From NCBI GenBank assembly GCA_963556255.1, contig OY744614.1, positions 38,833,157 to 38,897,156 of the forward strand: a stretch of 64,000 nucleotides of DNA, given 5' to 3'. The notes beneath the pieces were generated by a model, which saw only the letters and a program-made list of their open reading frames with translations, did no database searches and was not told where the DNA came from. The DNA comes from Allolobophora icterica. Lineage: Eukaryota; Annelida; Clitellata; Crassiclitellata; Lumbricidae. The translations under genes were made by a program, and so were the position numbers. Positions 45,701 to 60,482 of the stretch are shown piece by piece. Numbering within the stretch: position 1 is the first letter of the stretch; the number at the start of each line of letters is the position of its first letter.

Positions 45701-48700
45701 AAATTAATTCTAATACAGTATTTCTCACAGCATCAGTATTCAACAAACATTTTATCATATTTGTGTACAATCGCTGCACATTGTCAAATAATTTAACCAA
45801 AGATAGCATAGTCACTAGTTTTCAAAATTTTAACTAACTGACATCAACATACAAGTATTTTTATACACCAGGGTTGACTATGGTAATGCCAGTTATGCTA
45901 GTTTTCCTATTTTTCAGATTAATCAACTTTGATCCGTTTTTAAATGTTGCAGCTCAGGAGAACTGGCTGAATTCCAAAGTTTGTACCTCAAATATTAGCC
46001 ATAAACTTTGACTGTCGTGAATTGTCATTTCTTGTTAGTCAAAATTCTTATTTCCAAATAGAACAGAAGAAGAAAATGCAGCTGTTAACTAAACGAGTTT
46101 ATCTGACGATGCAAAATAATGGAGATGGTGGAAATATAGTGTTTTTGTATGGGAACTGTCCTTACACAGCATCACACAAGAACAGCTATGAGATAGGACT
46201 GTCTTTGAAACGACAAACCTACGGCATCTGTTAGTAACTGATTTTTGATTACTCACAAGCACCAGTCAAAGGCGAACTGGTTCCACGCATTCTCATTGAT
46301 GAATTACGCTGCAACCCCGAAGGCCTTGAAGGCGATGTTAAGTCAGTCGAGCTCTGGCTGGGGCCTACGATCGATTAGTAATTGCAAGCAGATTAGGGTT
46401 AGCACGAAAGGCAAGCATTGAACACGGTCAGTGTGTTGAACATTGAAAAATTCACCGAGTCAAAAGTGACAACAAATGAAGTTTTGAAAAATTCACCAAG
46501 CATAAATCAGAAAAGGAATGTTATTAACAACTTAGATTAAACATTTAAAGCCTGAATTGCCTTTAAGTGCCAGTGCAAATGGTTGAGGGTGTAGCTGGGT
46601 GCCAATTATTAAGAATATCTGAGTTTCAAACTTTGGGACCTATCTAGAAAATGGATCAAATCATCCTTCTGTCAAAACAGAATACCAGAAGGGACTGTTT
46701 CGCAAAACTGCAATCAGTGAATGAGCAATCAGGAGCAACTCACTTGATTACTCACAATCAATAGTTAAACGTTAACCAGGTGACCTGCCTGTGAAAAAAC
46801 TGATTCCCATAAATTAGGTTCATTGGCTGCCTAGGAAACGCAAATTCAATGACTATATAACTGAACAGGCCAAATTTGACAACAGCTAAGCAATTCACTA
46901 GACCCACAGCAATAAGTCATCACCTACGACATTCAAAATCCAAGTTAAACCAAGAACTCAGTACAACAAATTATTAAAAGTATTTTTTCCTTAGCAGTCA
47001 TTCCGCAAGACTTCATGCAAAAAATTGCACCCAATAAGAATAAGTGAATATCACAAAGCACAAATCGTCAAATGCAGAGGTTAACTATGAAGAAACAAGA
47101 CACATTCGAGCTGCAGTTAAGAATGGATATGGCTCTAACGATGTTTGCCAGTAAACACCAGACATGTTCATCTGGTTATACTTTAGTCACAAAACTGGAA
47201 GTATGCTACTTCAATGCTTAAAATCATTCCAGGGAACCTACTTATGCACAGGCAAAACGAATTTACAAAATGAAAAAAGGTAATAAGTACAGAACACCAG
47301 CCAGACAAGAAGCCTTTCTTTTGAAGGATGAATATTTAATTTAAAGCCATAAAATAGGCTAGCATGATTTTTATGCAAATAAAATTAAGATTTTATAGAT
47401 GGTAAACTTTTTATAATGATACAGTGTCTAGTTCTTGAGCTCATCAATAAATCATCCCAAATCAAAACATTGGCAAAACTCATTTCTCTAGCACGTCTCG
47501 AAAACAAGATTTATTACTCCGAATAATTTGCATACCTAAATAGTTTCAAAGAATTTAACCAAATTCTGCCCTCAAACAACCCCAGTAAGTATTTGTTTAA
47601 ATATGAGCAATTGACCTCAATCATGCGTTTAGCTTAATTTTGTTTTAAACTGTTCCAGTGGCCTAAGCAATAAAAAATTCGTCTTAGAAGTGTTTATTAG
47701 TTTTACATAAAAAATTCCTCAATAATAACAAATCATTACATAACAACCTAAGCTGTGTAAGTTACTGCAGTGTTAGTAGTGATGTTAATGAAACCACAAA
47801 ATCAAAATTATGAACATTCTGAATGAAAAAACCAACAGCCATCAGTCGCATGCAAAACTTATGAGCATCCGTGTCAGTTTGAGACTTGCTGGGAGATTTG
47901 CTCATATGTAAAGCACACTTAGTTTGCACCTTTTTGCTGCCAAGGGTTACAACGCATGCAAGGATAATATAAATAAACATACGCAGTGAGTTGTAATTGG
48001 ATACCGATGAGACACGGGAGGCACCCGAGTTAGACGCAAGATTGGCCGTACTACTGGAACGAACAATTGCCTCCTCGCCATCTTGATTCTCCACACCTGT
48101 ACAGGTAAACCACTAAACCTGTCAATTTCCAATCATCGATTCACGTAGAAGACTCTAAGCTACCAAGATGCAGCAACAATCCGCTACCATTTGGGACACG
48201 GCTGCTGACCGGCTTGAGTGCTCACATTGCAACATGGAAAGTAAGGGTTTGAGCCTCCCCTGAGATGGTTGGAGGCTCAGATCCGCTGATACTGGCCATA
48301 GGGTGCGATTGAGGGGGTCTTTGTAAAATCCTCTCCACTGCTGAACCTTCTGGTTCCTATCGTTAAGTAGGCACTAGGCACCCATCTGTGCTTCTTACTG
48401 GGCTTGACCGCAATCTCAACGTGGCTCCAGTTATATATTCTGGGTACTTAATAAAGACATCGAACAGATCCTTAACTCCTCTAAAGACAGCATATGTTAG
48501 ACAATAAACAGAACAGACAATGAACCAGAACGACTAACAGCAAATCAACAAAGATAAATGTAACATCCGATTCATTCGCTGAAACTAACCGTCCGTAGAA
48601 TTGGTCTTTGGAACACGAAAAGCCTTAGCGGCAGACGGCTGGACTGATGTTCTCTGCGGCTGAGCTGAAGCCAGGCTCCGACCGCTGTACAGAAAACAGT

Positions 48701-51700
48701 CAACACAAGTCCATTCAGTACTACACACTTACACTCATGTCTCATGTTCCTGGTTGCGGTTTGCCAACCAGTTTTGCATAATAAACGAATATACACACAC
48801 ACATACACACTAAACCTTCCCAAGGAAATTTCTATCTATATTTACGGTAATAATAATTACAGTAATAATGATTACAGTAATATCAATATTAGACACAGTA
48901 CAAACTATAAACTACAGTACTAGAGTAATCATAATACTGTAATAAAATTCTCCAAACAAGGGTTAAACTTTAATGGTGTAACTATTCTACAAGTTTCTAC
49001 GGTAGCCCTCTTGTCCTTAGCATACTCAAAGTCCACGCAACTCAATTAACCAACTGAATTGTTTCTGACTGAAATTAAGAAGTTCCAAATCAGTAAAAGT
49101 GTGAACACTTATTCAATGGAAATGCAAAGATAAAGCACATTAAAGTACAGAAATTAGATTGTATCATTTCAGTGCAGTTGAATAAAATCAGTCAATTGAA
49201 GGTACTGATTGAAGGAAAGCTAATAAGTCAGAAAACAGAAACAGTTTGAATATGTGGAACAACATAGTAAATACATGGAACATTCAATGGAAACATAAGA
49301 AATAATGTAAATGAAATGGACAAACTGGAACATTAGATATAAATGAAAATAACAAAAATTAGAATTAGATCAAGCAGTGCTGAAAATATCTTTATCTCTT
49401 CCACAAATTCTGAGATATCTTGCTCAGGAACAAATTCAAAATTGGTCACATTATTTTAAATCTCAATTAAGCCTATACTGTAATTATTGGAGCAAGCTTT
49501 GAGGCTTCCAATCTTTGTCTGCCAACCTGTAGACTGATGTCAAGGCTCGGTCGTTACTTGCCGATCTTGTTCTCGTCTTTTCCTTAGCGGGAGCGAGCGA
49601 CTGTCGTGCGTTCGTAGGATTGTTAAGTGAATTTGTACTTGACGAACTGCTAGATACACCTTGGAGTAACTTCTGCTGTGTGCCATCGAGTGTGTTGAAC
49701 AACGCGGCTGCCTGCTGTTTGAAATGCTCCTCAAAACCCCAGTATGCTCTGACCAAAGACAAAATACCAATCATTTTCAAAACTTTTAAACTAACCCTCA
49801 CACAAATACACAATCATGTAATAGTCAATGTGTAGTTTTTACAGCTTTCAAAATTGATGAGTTGATGGATGTTGGCACATATTCGATCCACTTGGGTGCT
49901 CAATATTTAGTGTAGTGATTAGCATGCTGGACTGTCAACTGAAAGGTCATGGCTTAGAAATTTGATTTGAGATTTCTGCTCCACCTGCACCCCTTAAACA
50001 AATCAGCTATAATGAGTACACTGACTGTACACTGTTGGTGGGAAGATGAGATGGCGAGGGAGAGGACTGAAATTTGAATGGTAGATTCTGGTGCAATGGT
50101 CGGAATCTTCGTTGATTGATCGAATATGGCAAAGAGGTCAGAAAAACGGCTGAGATAGATTGACACAATGGCATAGTGCCTTGAAGTTCTACCTTCTGGA
50201 ATGAGCCCTGGCATCCGGATCGGCATCTGTCAGTCCCTTCCTGATCGCCTCCTGCAGAACCCCTGCCTGTTTCTCGAGAACGCTGGTCGGCCATGTCCGA
50301 AGCATCTGATCGAGTAGTTCACAGCATTGTCTACAAAGCAAAGCACACAAACACAAATGAACAGCATACGGTAACTGCTCACTTGTTAAACATTTCTGTC
50401 CATAAACTCCCAAAAGGTGAGGTTTTAAGGGGCTGAAGTGTAAACAAGACCACATGAGTTAAACAGCAGAAACACATTCCCTCACATGTTACAAGACTTA
50501 ACAAGTTTTGCATTCATTAGCAAAGAAGACGGTGGCTGGACTGCTTTTGCCATTTTTATGGCTGACCACAAATTCTGACTATAAATTCTGACCGATTGTG
50601 GAAACTATAGCTAACAAAGGAAGATAATAAAAGTTATTTAACTACTACTCACACTGATACACCATCACATAATGAAATGCTACATATCACACCCATTTAT
50701 CCAACTTGCAACGCCCTCATCTTAACAGGTTACCAACATTGAAAGCTTTAATTCACTTGCTACTTAATCAGATGTAATTGAAAATATACGTCAAAGCTAT
50801 TTACTGGCGTTAAAAATACGTACTTGCGAATTATGTTATTTTTTGACGTAAAGTTGCACGTAATCAATGGCACTAATCTTCCAACGTGTGTGTACTACAA
50901 AATCATAAAAAAGACAGACAAACTCAGCAGGATGCTATCACACAACAACACTCTGGCGACCTGCCAGTCTGTGTTTTTAAGCACAAGAGTGTGTGTGCAT
51001 GTATGTGTGTACCTGTCAATCAATGTGCATCTGTCAATCAACGTGCATCTGTCAATCAATGTGCACCTGTCAGTCAATGTGCATCTGTCAATCAAAGGTG
51101 GAACTTTTGTCACAGAGACAAAGAAACACCTATGAGCACCAATCAGTGGGACACAGTAGCTGAGCGGTTGAGCCCTTGCCTTGTAACACGAAGAGTAGGG
51201 GTTCGAGCCTCCTTCCATGAGACGGTCACTTTGTAAGTTTTCTTGAGCAAGTCCTGTGCTCGCAAATATTCAGCATCATCGATAAATGCTTGGCCATTAG
51301 TTAGTGACCAGTACTTAATAAACGTGTAATAATAAAATAATAATCTTTACAAATATTGCATTTCAGTGACATTTATGTGCTAACACTCTTATCAGACACA
51401 AAAAAACAATTTGAAAATACAGTTTATCAGTACTAATATCATAACATTACTCTCATTATTCTTATTCTTATCATTATTATTATTCTTATGCAAATTTATT
51501 AATTGCCCAGCATCACGTTTTAATGTGAGATTCAGAAGTGTGGCCAAAGACACTGTCAGCTGGTTATGAGAAGGTGAAGGTTTCACACGTCAACGTCCAC
51601 AGTAGATGCAAACTTCGTCTTGCGTCATTGTTAAAAGTAAACAGAGTGCAATACCTTGATCAAAATCGTAGCCTTACCTGGACAATGAATCGCAGGGCGA

Positions 51701-54218
51701 TGGTTCCAGACGTGGCCATGATCTTGGCTGTATTTGGAATCAGCTGAACTAGAGCTGGCAAGATGGCTTCGGCAAAATGGTCGAATTCTCTCGACAACTG
51801 CTGTGCCATGTACCTAATACAGAAAAACCACTATCATTAAAATAATCATCCTAGCAAAAATACAAACACAGGCATGCACCAACAAAACACTTTTGACCAG
51901 TAAAAATAGTTAACAGTGACTAAAATTACTTAGTTTACATCTCGAATTGATAAATGTACCTAAATACAGACACGTCACCATTAAAGTAATCAGGCCAGAA
52001 ATATACACATAAGCACACAAAACATTTTCTACAGCCAATCAGCTAAACAACACAAAGAGTGTACACTATATATATATTCGTTTATTCAATCAATTCTCAT
52101 TGTTGTAAAGCAATAAGTTACAAATGATGAGGATTGTGGGACCTGTGGGTTATAAGTTTAGTAGCTGTTTTTTGTACATCATTTGTGCCAGAAAGTTCTT
52201 ATTGTCTTTTACTGGAAGAGCGAATGGATGAGGTCTAGATCGCAGGTGGTACTGAGTTTCCTGCCGTTCCGGGCAAAGCGCCACCGCAGGACATGGTACC
52301 GGTCAGTCGTTATGACTGTTAGGCAATAATACAATACATTGTATTATTGTACATTGTACTATGTACAATACAATACAATGCACAACACAATACACATGTC
52401 ACTTGATAATGTACTCCTTAAAAAGTTCAGAAACACTTAAAGTACCATTCTGAAATCTCGAATAGTACCATTCTGAAATCTCGAATAGATTATTATTATT
52501 ATTACAAACATTTTTAACACGCGCAAAGTCACACAGACATGCGAATCTGAGGCGCGGACCACATGGATGGATTGATGTACAAATAAACAAATGGACAAAA
52601 TCATTAATGGACAAATAAATCACTTTATACACTAAATTAACCACTTTGGTGAACAAATGGTTGAATAAATAAATGAATGAATACTTTACTTATTATTTCA
52701 GAATATCTGACAAATTTTATCTGGTATTATCCAGGTTTACCCAGGTCGTCAACAGCCCCAACACAATGTACTCAATTTCCAAAGCTGTGTGGGTGAAACT
52801 CACGCAATAGTCATGCAGGCCTCACGAACAACTTGCGAGCGCAAGTCTACCACTGACAATCGAACACAGGGTTCCAGCAACCTCAGCTGCTGCTGGAAGT
52901 CGGGGAAGGAACTGGCGCCGGCGACGAAGATGGAACGCACCTCTTTGAGCTGATTAAAACAAAAACATAGATGTCTGATTATTTTTGCCACAATTAACAA
53001 CGTAGCATCACTTGACACCAATTAAAAATGTTCTAAACTTGTTTTACTTAAACAAACACCATTTAGACTACTAGCACACTAGCCTTGTAGGTGCTTAAAC
53101 GGTGCCATAGAAGGTGTCTACGTACATACATGCATGCATACATATGTACATACACATACAACGACATAACGAAAAAACAATGCTGGATCGTCTTTTGCGA
53201 TGAAAAGATGCTAAATGCAGTCTCTGTTATATTACGTAACATAAGTAAGTCGTTTTGACATAATTACATAATTCATGCTACAATTAGGTCGTTGTCATAT
53301 TTAATTCGCTGTGACTGCTGGTCAAACAAACTGATTGACACACAAAGTATGTTTTTCCGCGACTTGTTATCCACAGCTCGTGTTCCACTTGCAGAACAAT
53401 CAAACTGAAGACAGGTTTAATTATATGAAGCCATAATTACACGACAACTAACAGCTTCACATGAATCTGAATCATTTACCTCATTACTGCACACACACAC
53501 ATGCGAAAAATATACTCCATCGTGAAAGCATTGTTAAATAAACCAATCAAGTGATGCTAATACCATCTTTCAGAGTTTCTTAAATCCATAATATTTGGGT
53601 GTCCATGGACACGCAAGCAATTAGATACCTATCGCAGTACCTCTGATTAGTTTTTCTTTAAGTGGAGCTATATAAATTATTAACTACAATAATAATTACA
53701 CAATAACTTTGGTTATGTCAGTGTAGCTGCTCAAACTTAACTACAAACTCACACAGTGTCCAAAAGACATTTAGCAACATTTGCTACGTAGAATCTGGCA
53801 GTTGCATCATACACGAGAAAGCAGAAAAATTTCAATGAATTACTACGAATTAGTTTTAGGCCTATAAAATAAACAAAATTAAAATAAATAACAACTCAAC
53901 AAAAAACTCACTGATTCGTTTCGTTTCTCCCAATCGTTATTTGGATCCGAAAGAACTTCACGTATTCGAACGACGCGATCAGAGAGATCTTTGGCTGAGG
54001 ATATCTAAAACGCACAATATCAACATCACTGAAACTTATACTGCAGTTCGATATGGTCAACAACAATGAAAGAAATCCAATTAACATAATCTAACATTCT
54101 TTTCGTATATTAAAATCAAAGATATGGACAGTACACAAAACTAGAACCTTGCTGGCACAAAATGCTCAAGAAGAGGCTGAGGTACAAAAGGTCAACATAT
54201 GTCAACATAAATCAATGC

Positions 54219-54258
<40 letters not shown>

Positions 54259-57200
54259 CTTTTCTTTATTTAAGCGCCTGCTAACCGCAGTGCGCTGTAC
54301 AGTGAACATACATATATAGAAGAAACGGCAGCCACACAGGGCGCCTTACATACATGTAAACAGTAGAAGCACATGATAACAGTTTTACAGAAGTCGAATA
54401 TAACTTTATACGGCAGCCAACAGGGCGCCAATCACGGCCTACTATTCATTTAACCAACGCCGCCACCTAGCGAGTGGAAGGCTGAATAAACCTTACGGGT
54501 CTACAGGATTCGATCTTGGTACCTACTGCTCTTTACGCCAGTGTGTTATCCATTACTCTATGGGCCCCCAGTAGTAAGAATCAAGTAAGATTCAAGGATT
54601 GTCTTCACTCACATATATTTTTGGAACTTCTTCAAATGCTCGAATGAAAGTATCCTCATCCATAGCTCCTGACGCACCTATAGAAACAGCAATCAATTTA
54701 AAAATTGTTTTTTTGTAATTAGCAAATCAAAGCCAGTTAATCGCAAACGCGCATAAAAAGCAACACTTGCACAATAAGAAAAGTGAATACAAGGCATAGA
54801 AAATGTAACCAGCAAATGAAATACCTTCATTTATCTTCTGAAAGTATCCTCAGTCACTTAGTTCTCTACTTAATACTTCACTTTTTCAAACTGCTTACCT
54901 ACCATAAGTTCTGTTTCTTGCATTAGATATCTACACAGGAGTTCCTACTTAATAACACACCAAAGACTTCTTCCTATAACATGCTTCATTATAATGAGTT
55001 TCTGGTGTATAAAAATGTTACTGAAAACAGATAAAAGCAAAGTTCAGGACTCAAGAGCAAAGTCCAGGACTTAAAAGCAAAGTCCAGAACTTAAGAGCAA
55101 AGTCCAGGACTTAAAAGCAAAGTCAGGACTTAAAAGCAAAGTCCGGGACTTAAAAGTAAAGTCAAGTACTTAAAAGCAAAGTCCAAGACTTAAAAGCAAA
55201 GTCCAGGACTTTACAAGCAAAGTCAATGGCTTTCTTATTCTCAGCTTTAAAACAAACCTGATGAAGCGGACGATTTGGAAGCCTTTGAACTGATGGCAGA
55301 CGTTCGAGTCGTGCTGCTCGACCTTTTGTTCACTTTCGCTGCTGACTGAGTGTTATCTGTTTCATCATCAAATCGACTGTCTACAGAATATAAACAAACC
55401 AGAATCCTATAAAATAACAAAAATCCTCTAATTGCACAACCTTTGTCTCTCTCTCTGGTGGCAAATTCAGCCAAGCATACCCATGTCAACAGTGCGGCAC
55501 CAAACTGTTCTGTCCCTCGGCCTTCTTCCCTGCTGTATGAAGGCTGTCAGATTCAAGGATCGCCTTTTGATGACTATAGTCCAAGGGGACCTAGGTCAAC
55601 AACATGGTACTGCAAACCCCTTCAGACAATCTGATTTATGCATAATTCAGATGGCAACCTTACAGTGATGGGCTGGAGGGTCAGCTTACATACTAGATGA
55701 TTATTGAGTTAGATTATTGATTATTAATTACAGATCATTGATTTTTTTAGTATAGATTACTGACTATAGATTAATGATTATTGATGACCACTTCAGTATA
55801 TCATGTATGTAGTAATCCAGCCAGCAGCAAATGGGTAACCAACAAATATGTAGCAGCAGGAACTAAGCATACTGGTGGATTGTTTAAAAAGCAGTGCCAT
55901 TATCTTAACTTACTCTCTGTAGCAAGCATTTTGCCGGAGTTCTTCACTTCATCCATTTTGGTATAAATCTGATTCAGCCTGAAAGAAAAAATTGTGACTT
56001 ACAGCAAATGGGTGACCAACTAAACGTAATCATATGTTAGCAGACTATATGAATGTTAAAATAACTAAGCAATTCCATGGTATTACAATTCCCTTTGCAA
56101 AACATTTTGCACTTCTACAGCAAATTGCAAACGAAGAAGAGAAGAGCAGACCCTTAAGCTAGTCGTGAAGCAGCCATAGTTATGAAGTGTTAGCGACTTC
56201 ATTTTCTTAGCCTCGGCTGAGGGCAGGTGGCCAGTCCTCTCCCTCACCGTCTCATCTTCCCACCGACAGTGTACAGTCAGTGTACTCATTATAGCTGAGC
56301 TGACTAGGTGGTGCAGGTGGAGCAGAAATCTCGAACCAATTTCTGCCCTGGCAGGAATTTCAACCCCCAACCTCACAACTGACAGTCTAGCACACTAACC
56401 ACTACACTATCAAGCTCCCCTGTGTGGTGAGTTGCATAACATACTGTAAAACAGTAAGCAAATAACTATTCCGATTTACATATGTTTGGCATAATCTTGA
56501 TCGCAGTGTAGTATAACAGACCACTTATACACTGCCACTCCGTTGCATGGAGCCTTTTCCAACATCAGCAACTAACATCTACTAATCACTCAAGTAAAGA
56601 TGAAGCAGAAAATCACTCTCTTAAGCTAACCCCACATATGAAATGTCGGTGACTTTATTTTTCTTAGCCTCAGTCTTCTCCCTTGCCTTCTGTTTTCAAT
56701 ACGGACAGCGTAAGCCTTTTATAGCCAAGTTTGCTAGAAGGCACAAATGGAACAGAAATCTCCAGTGATTTGAACTCCAAACCTCTAGACTGACAGTTCA
56801 GCATACTAACCGCTATCACTCTTCCCTGGTCTGGATGTGCCTCTTGGGGGAGGCGCCTGTGTACCTATGGGAGCTCTGCCTCCCTGTCTCATCCTATGAC
56901 GGATACTGTCCTCTTCATTCTGCTGCTCATGCTAATCCTACTCTCCTTTTGCCCATACACCCTAAATGCGAAAAGCGCTTTCTCAGTTGCTGGCTCGGGC
57001 TCCCTTGGGAGGTGAGCCGCCTCCCTAGGGTTGTTCCATCACTGTTCTATGGGCTCCTTAAGACTGCTTTTTTCCACTTGGCCTGGGTCGGAAGCGCCTC
57101 CAAGTAGAGACCTAGGGGTGCTAAATAAATGAAGTGAACCACATGCAAAATACAGTATTACCTCAGAAAATACACCACACATCTTTGAGAAAATCAAATA

Positions 57201-60200
57201 CCCTACTATATATCAAAACTACTGTACTAACAGTTCCAGTGAAATACATTCCAGCTATAAATGCTGATTAACCCTTTAATGACGAGAGATATTAGTTTTC
57301 CATACATTTTAGTGCACGTTCGTCGTAAAGTGTTGATGTAATAATGCTTAGATCCCTTGGTAGTCCTGACTCTGTTAAATAACTTAGCATGAGAATTTAA
57401 TGCTGTCCATGGAACTGGAGGAACTAACCTAGTTGGGTTGATTTCTTTTTTGGCTAAATCACTTCTCACTCTTTCTCCGATGTGACGGTAAATTTCAACT
57501 AACGTACTCACAGCCTGCTCTCGAACCTGTTCATAAACAACCAATGAGTACACTATTCCAAGCACAGTGATACGCACATAAACTTATAACATGGTAACTG
57601 CAACAGTCAACAACATACCGAAAGAATTCCTGTATTTACCAATCAGCAAAATGAAATCCTCTCAAAAGGTAACACACTGTCTTGAGTCTCGACTGCAAAC
57701 TTTGCTGTGGTCGGTCCATCCTCCTGGAACAAACTGACTAACAGCCTAAGATATTAGCTTCTCAGCCTCTCTTGGCCTCTTTTCTGCAAACACTTGAAGA
57801 CCATTTGTTCGATTGTTGTGTTAGGTCGGGAGCACCTCTGCTGAGTCTCTCTTGAAGTGGTGCTATATAAATTTGCAACTACCAATACCAAATGAGAATT
57901 TTAGTACCAAAAGCTTTAGCGTAATGCATCAGTTTCTACTGGCTCTGTAAAACAACATTTTACGCAAACTACATATTATATATCCATGGCCCTATTCACA
58001 CAAGCTTAACTTTCACCTTAATTTAATTAAAAGGCATTCATTAGTAACTGCAACGAAGTAAGAGCTGGAAAAGTAATCAGCTTACCGGTATGCTTTGGTC
58101 GTCAAGGAGTTTAACAACAAATGGCACAATCTTTGACAAGCCCAAACTCTTAGCACCGAAACTAAACAAGAACAGCAACCATGTATGTTAGATTAAAACA
58201 AACAAGATAGCAGTACTAAAGCATAATTAATCCGAATTAAGACTCATCAGAACACATTAGTGAAAATTAAAACAATCAACTTTCAGGGTAACATGTTTCT
58301 TCCAATCACCAATAATAGCATCAAACATTAATCAATGTTGCGTGGTAAAGAATAACGTTTGCGATTATCATCGTCATAATCTTTTTAGCGTGTTGTGTAC
58401 ATAGTACCTCGACACTTACATAGCACTATTAATAACTTCACAAAGGTTCGTCAATTTCATAACGAACTAAACATAAGTTAGTATTATTAGTAATTAACAA
58501 CTTCTATAATGTGCCAGTGTCTCATGCACAGGAAACACCACAGCCATAATCAAGTCAGTACCCAAGAGGTCCATCAACCATGACAGTGACACAGTTTATG
58601 GTGGACACCTTCACAGGTCAATACCCAAAAGGTCAGTCAACCATGACAGCGACACAGTTTATGGTGGACACCTTCACAGGTCACTACCCAAGCGGTCAGT
58701 CAACCAAGACATTGAAACATTCTATGGTGGACACCTTCACAGGTCACTACCCAAGAGGTCAGTCAACCAAGACACTGAAACATTCTATGGTGGACACCTT
58801 CACAGGTCAATACCCAAGAGGTCATTCAACCAAGACACTGAAACATTCTATGGTGGACACCTTCACAGGTCAATACCCAAGAGGTCGGTCAACCCAGACA
58901 GTGGCACAGTCTATGGTGGACACATTCACAGGTCAATACCCAAGAGGTCAGTCAACCCAGACAGTGACACAGTCTATGGTGGACACATTCACAGGTCAAT
59001 ACCCAGGATGTCAGTCAACCAAGACAGCAACACAGTCTATGGTGGATACGTTCACAGGATTCAAATAGTATTAAATTGGTTCATTTGAAGTTCTTCAGAT
59101 AAACTTTCAGACTCACTCGTTCAGGGCCCTTTGGAGACAAAGCAGAGTTTCTTCTTTCACCTTCCACAACTTGTGCGTAAACGCAATTGACAGACGATCC
59201 AAAACGTACTACATAAAAACAATTACACATAATTTACTAATATGCTAATTGTCAAATTTGAACTGGGGGGGGGGGGGTTGAAAACTTCTCACAAGTCCTG
59301 ATGTCCCAACCAGGATTTCTTAAGTACCTAAAACAGCTATACGTGCTAAACTGTAATGAATGTATGTGTACTTGAACCTTAGCTGTGTCAAAAATCCATC
59401 AACAAAGTTGTTGAGCTTTATTTTCAGATGATTTTTTTATAGCTTTAGCACAAAATTATGACTTAATAAACACTCAAGTGGTATGAATGAAAATACAATG
59501 TACCACTGAAAGTTTTGCTGGGGACGGGGTGAACTTAGCCCACCCAAAATAATTTTTGGGAATTTACTGGAAGGGTTGACCCCTCCCAACCCCCCAACAA
59601 TTCAATCCCTGTACTGATAACGTAAATACAGACATTTTTGACAATTATACAAACTGTGTAACAATGACTTACCAAATTAGCAATGAATTTTCTCAACATA
59701 ATATGTAAAGGAAAACAAAATTTGAACACATTCCACCAAACTGATGGATGCCACATTTCAGCCAACCTCAAAATCTTCACTCTGCGCCGACTTCCAAGAC
59801 TTGACTCTACTCAACCGGGTTCTCTGAGTTTGTTACTGTGACTACAACCATGGATAAGCACAGCTCTGAGTGTGCGCACCTTTTCCATCAGAGACACCCT
59901 TGGGGCCTTGACTCTGGAAGTCACCTCTGGCAAAGGTTTACCCTGAAGAACCCGTGTTGGACTGACGAGGAGAAGCAGAAGCTTAAGCTAGCTTGAGATG
60001 CAGCCATTGGTATGAAATGCTATCGACTTCAGTTTCTTAGCCTCGGCATATGACGGCGGGTGGCCAGTTCTCTCCCTCATCATTCAATCTTACCACTGAC
60101 AGTGTACAGTCAGAGTACTCATTAGAGCTGAGTTGGCCACGGGATGCAGGTACAGCAGGAATCTGAAAACAAATTTCTGCCCTGGCAAGGATTTGAACCC

Positions 60201-60437
60201 CTAACCTCTTGGTTGCCAGTCCTGCACACTAACAAAAAAGACTAAAACAAACCTCTGTTGGCCTTCAGAACCCTCATAAAAACTGATCTCTTCCTGGATT
60301 AATCTCATTCCGAGGCCATTTCCATGTTTTCTTGGATTTCCACCTAGGCTCTCAAGTGCTAGGCTTATTCTGGCACTTGGCTTGCAAACCGATTCTTTTT
60401 AGTACCAACCACTGACTGACGATGTCTTGAAGTGGTG

Positions 60438-60482
<45 letters not shown>

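Noticed and set aside
50895..51218. Thr/Cys/Ile-Asp-Arg repeat frame on the minus strand
   Set aside because: Translation of an 18-bp minisatellite next to CLASP exon 12.
58580..59068. 162-residue repeat protein (MVDTFTGQYPRGQS units)
   Set aside because: A 63-bp minisatellite in a CLASP intron, antisense to the gene; no start context, splice sites or codon bias. Kept only as a repeat, with the period noted in the findings.
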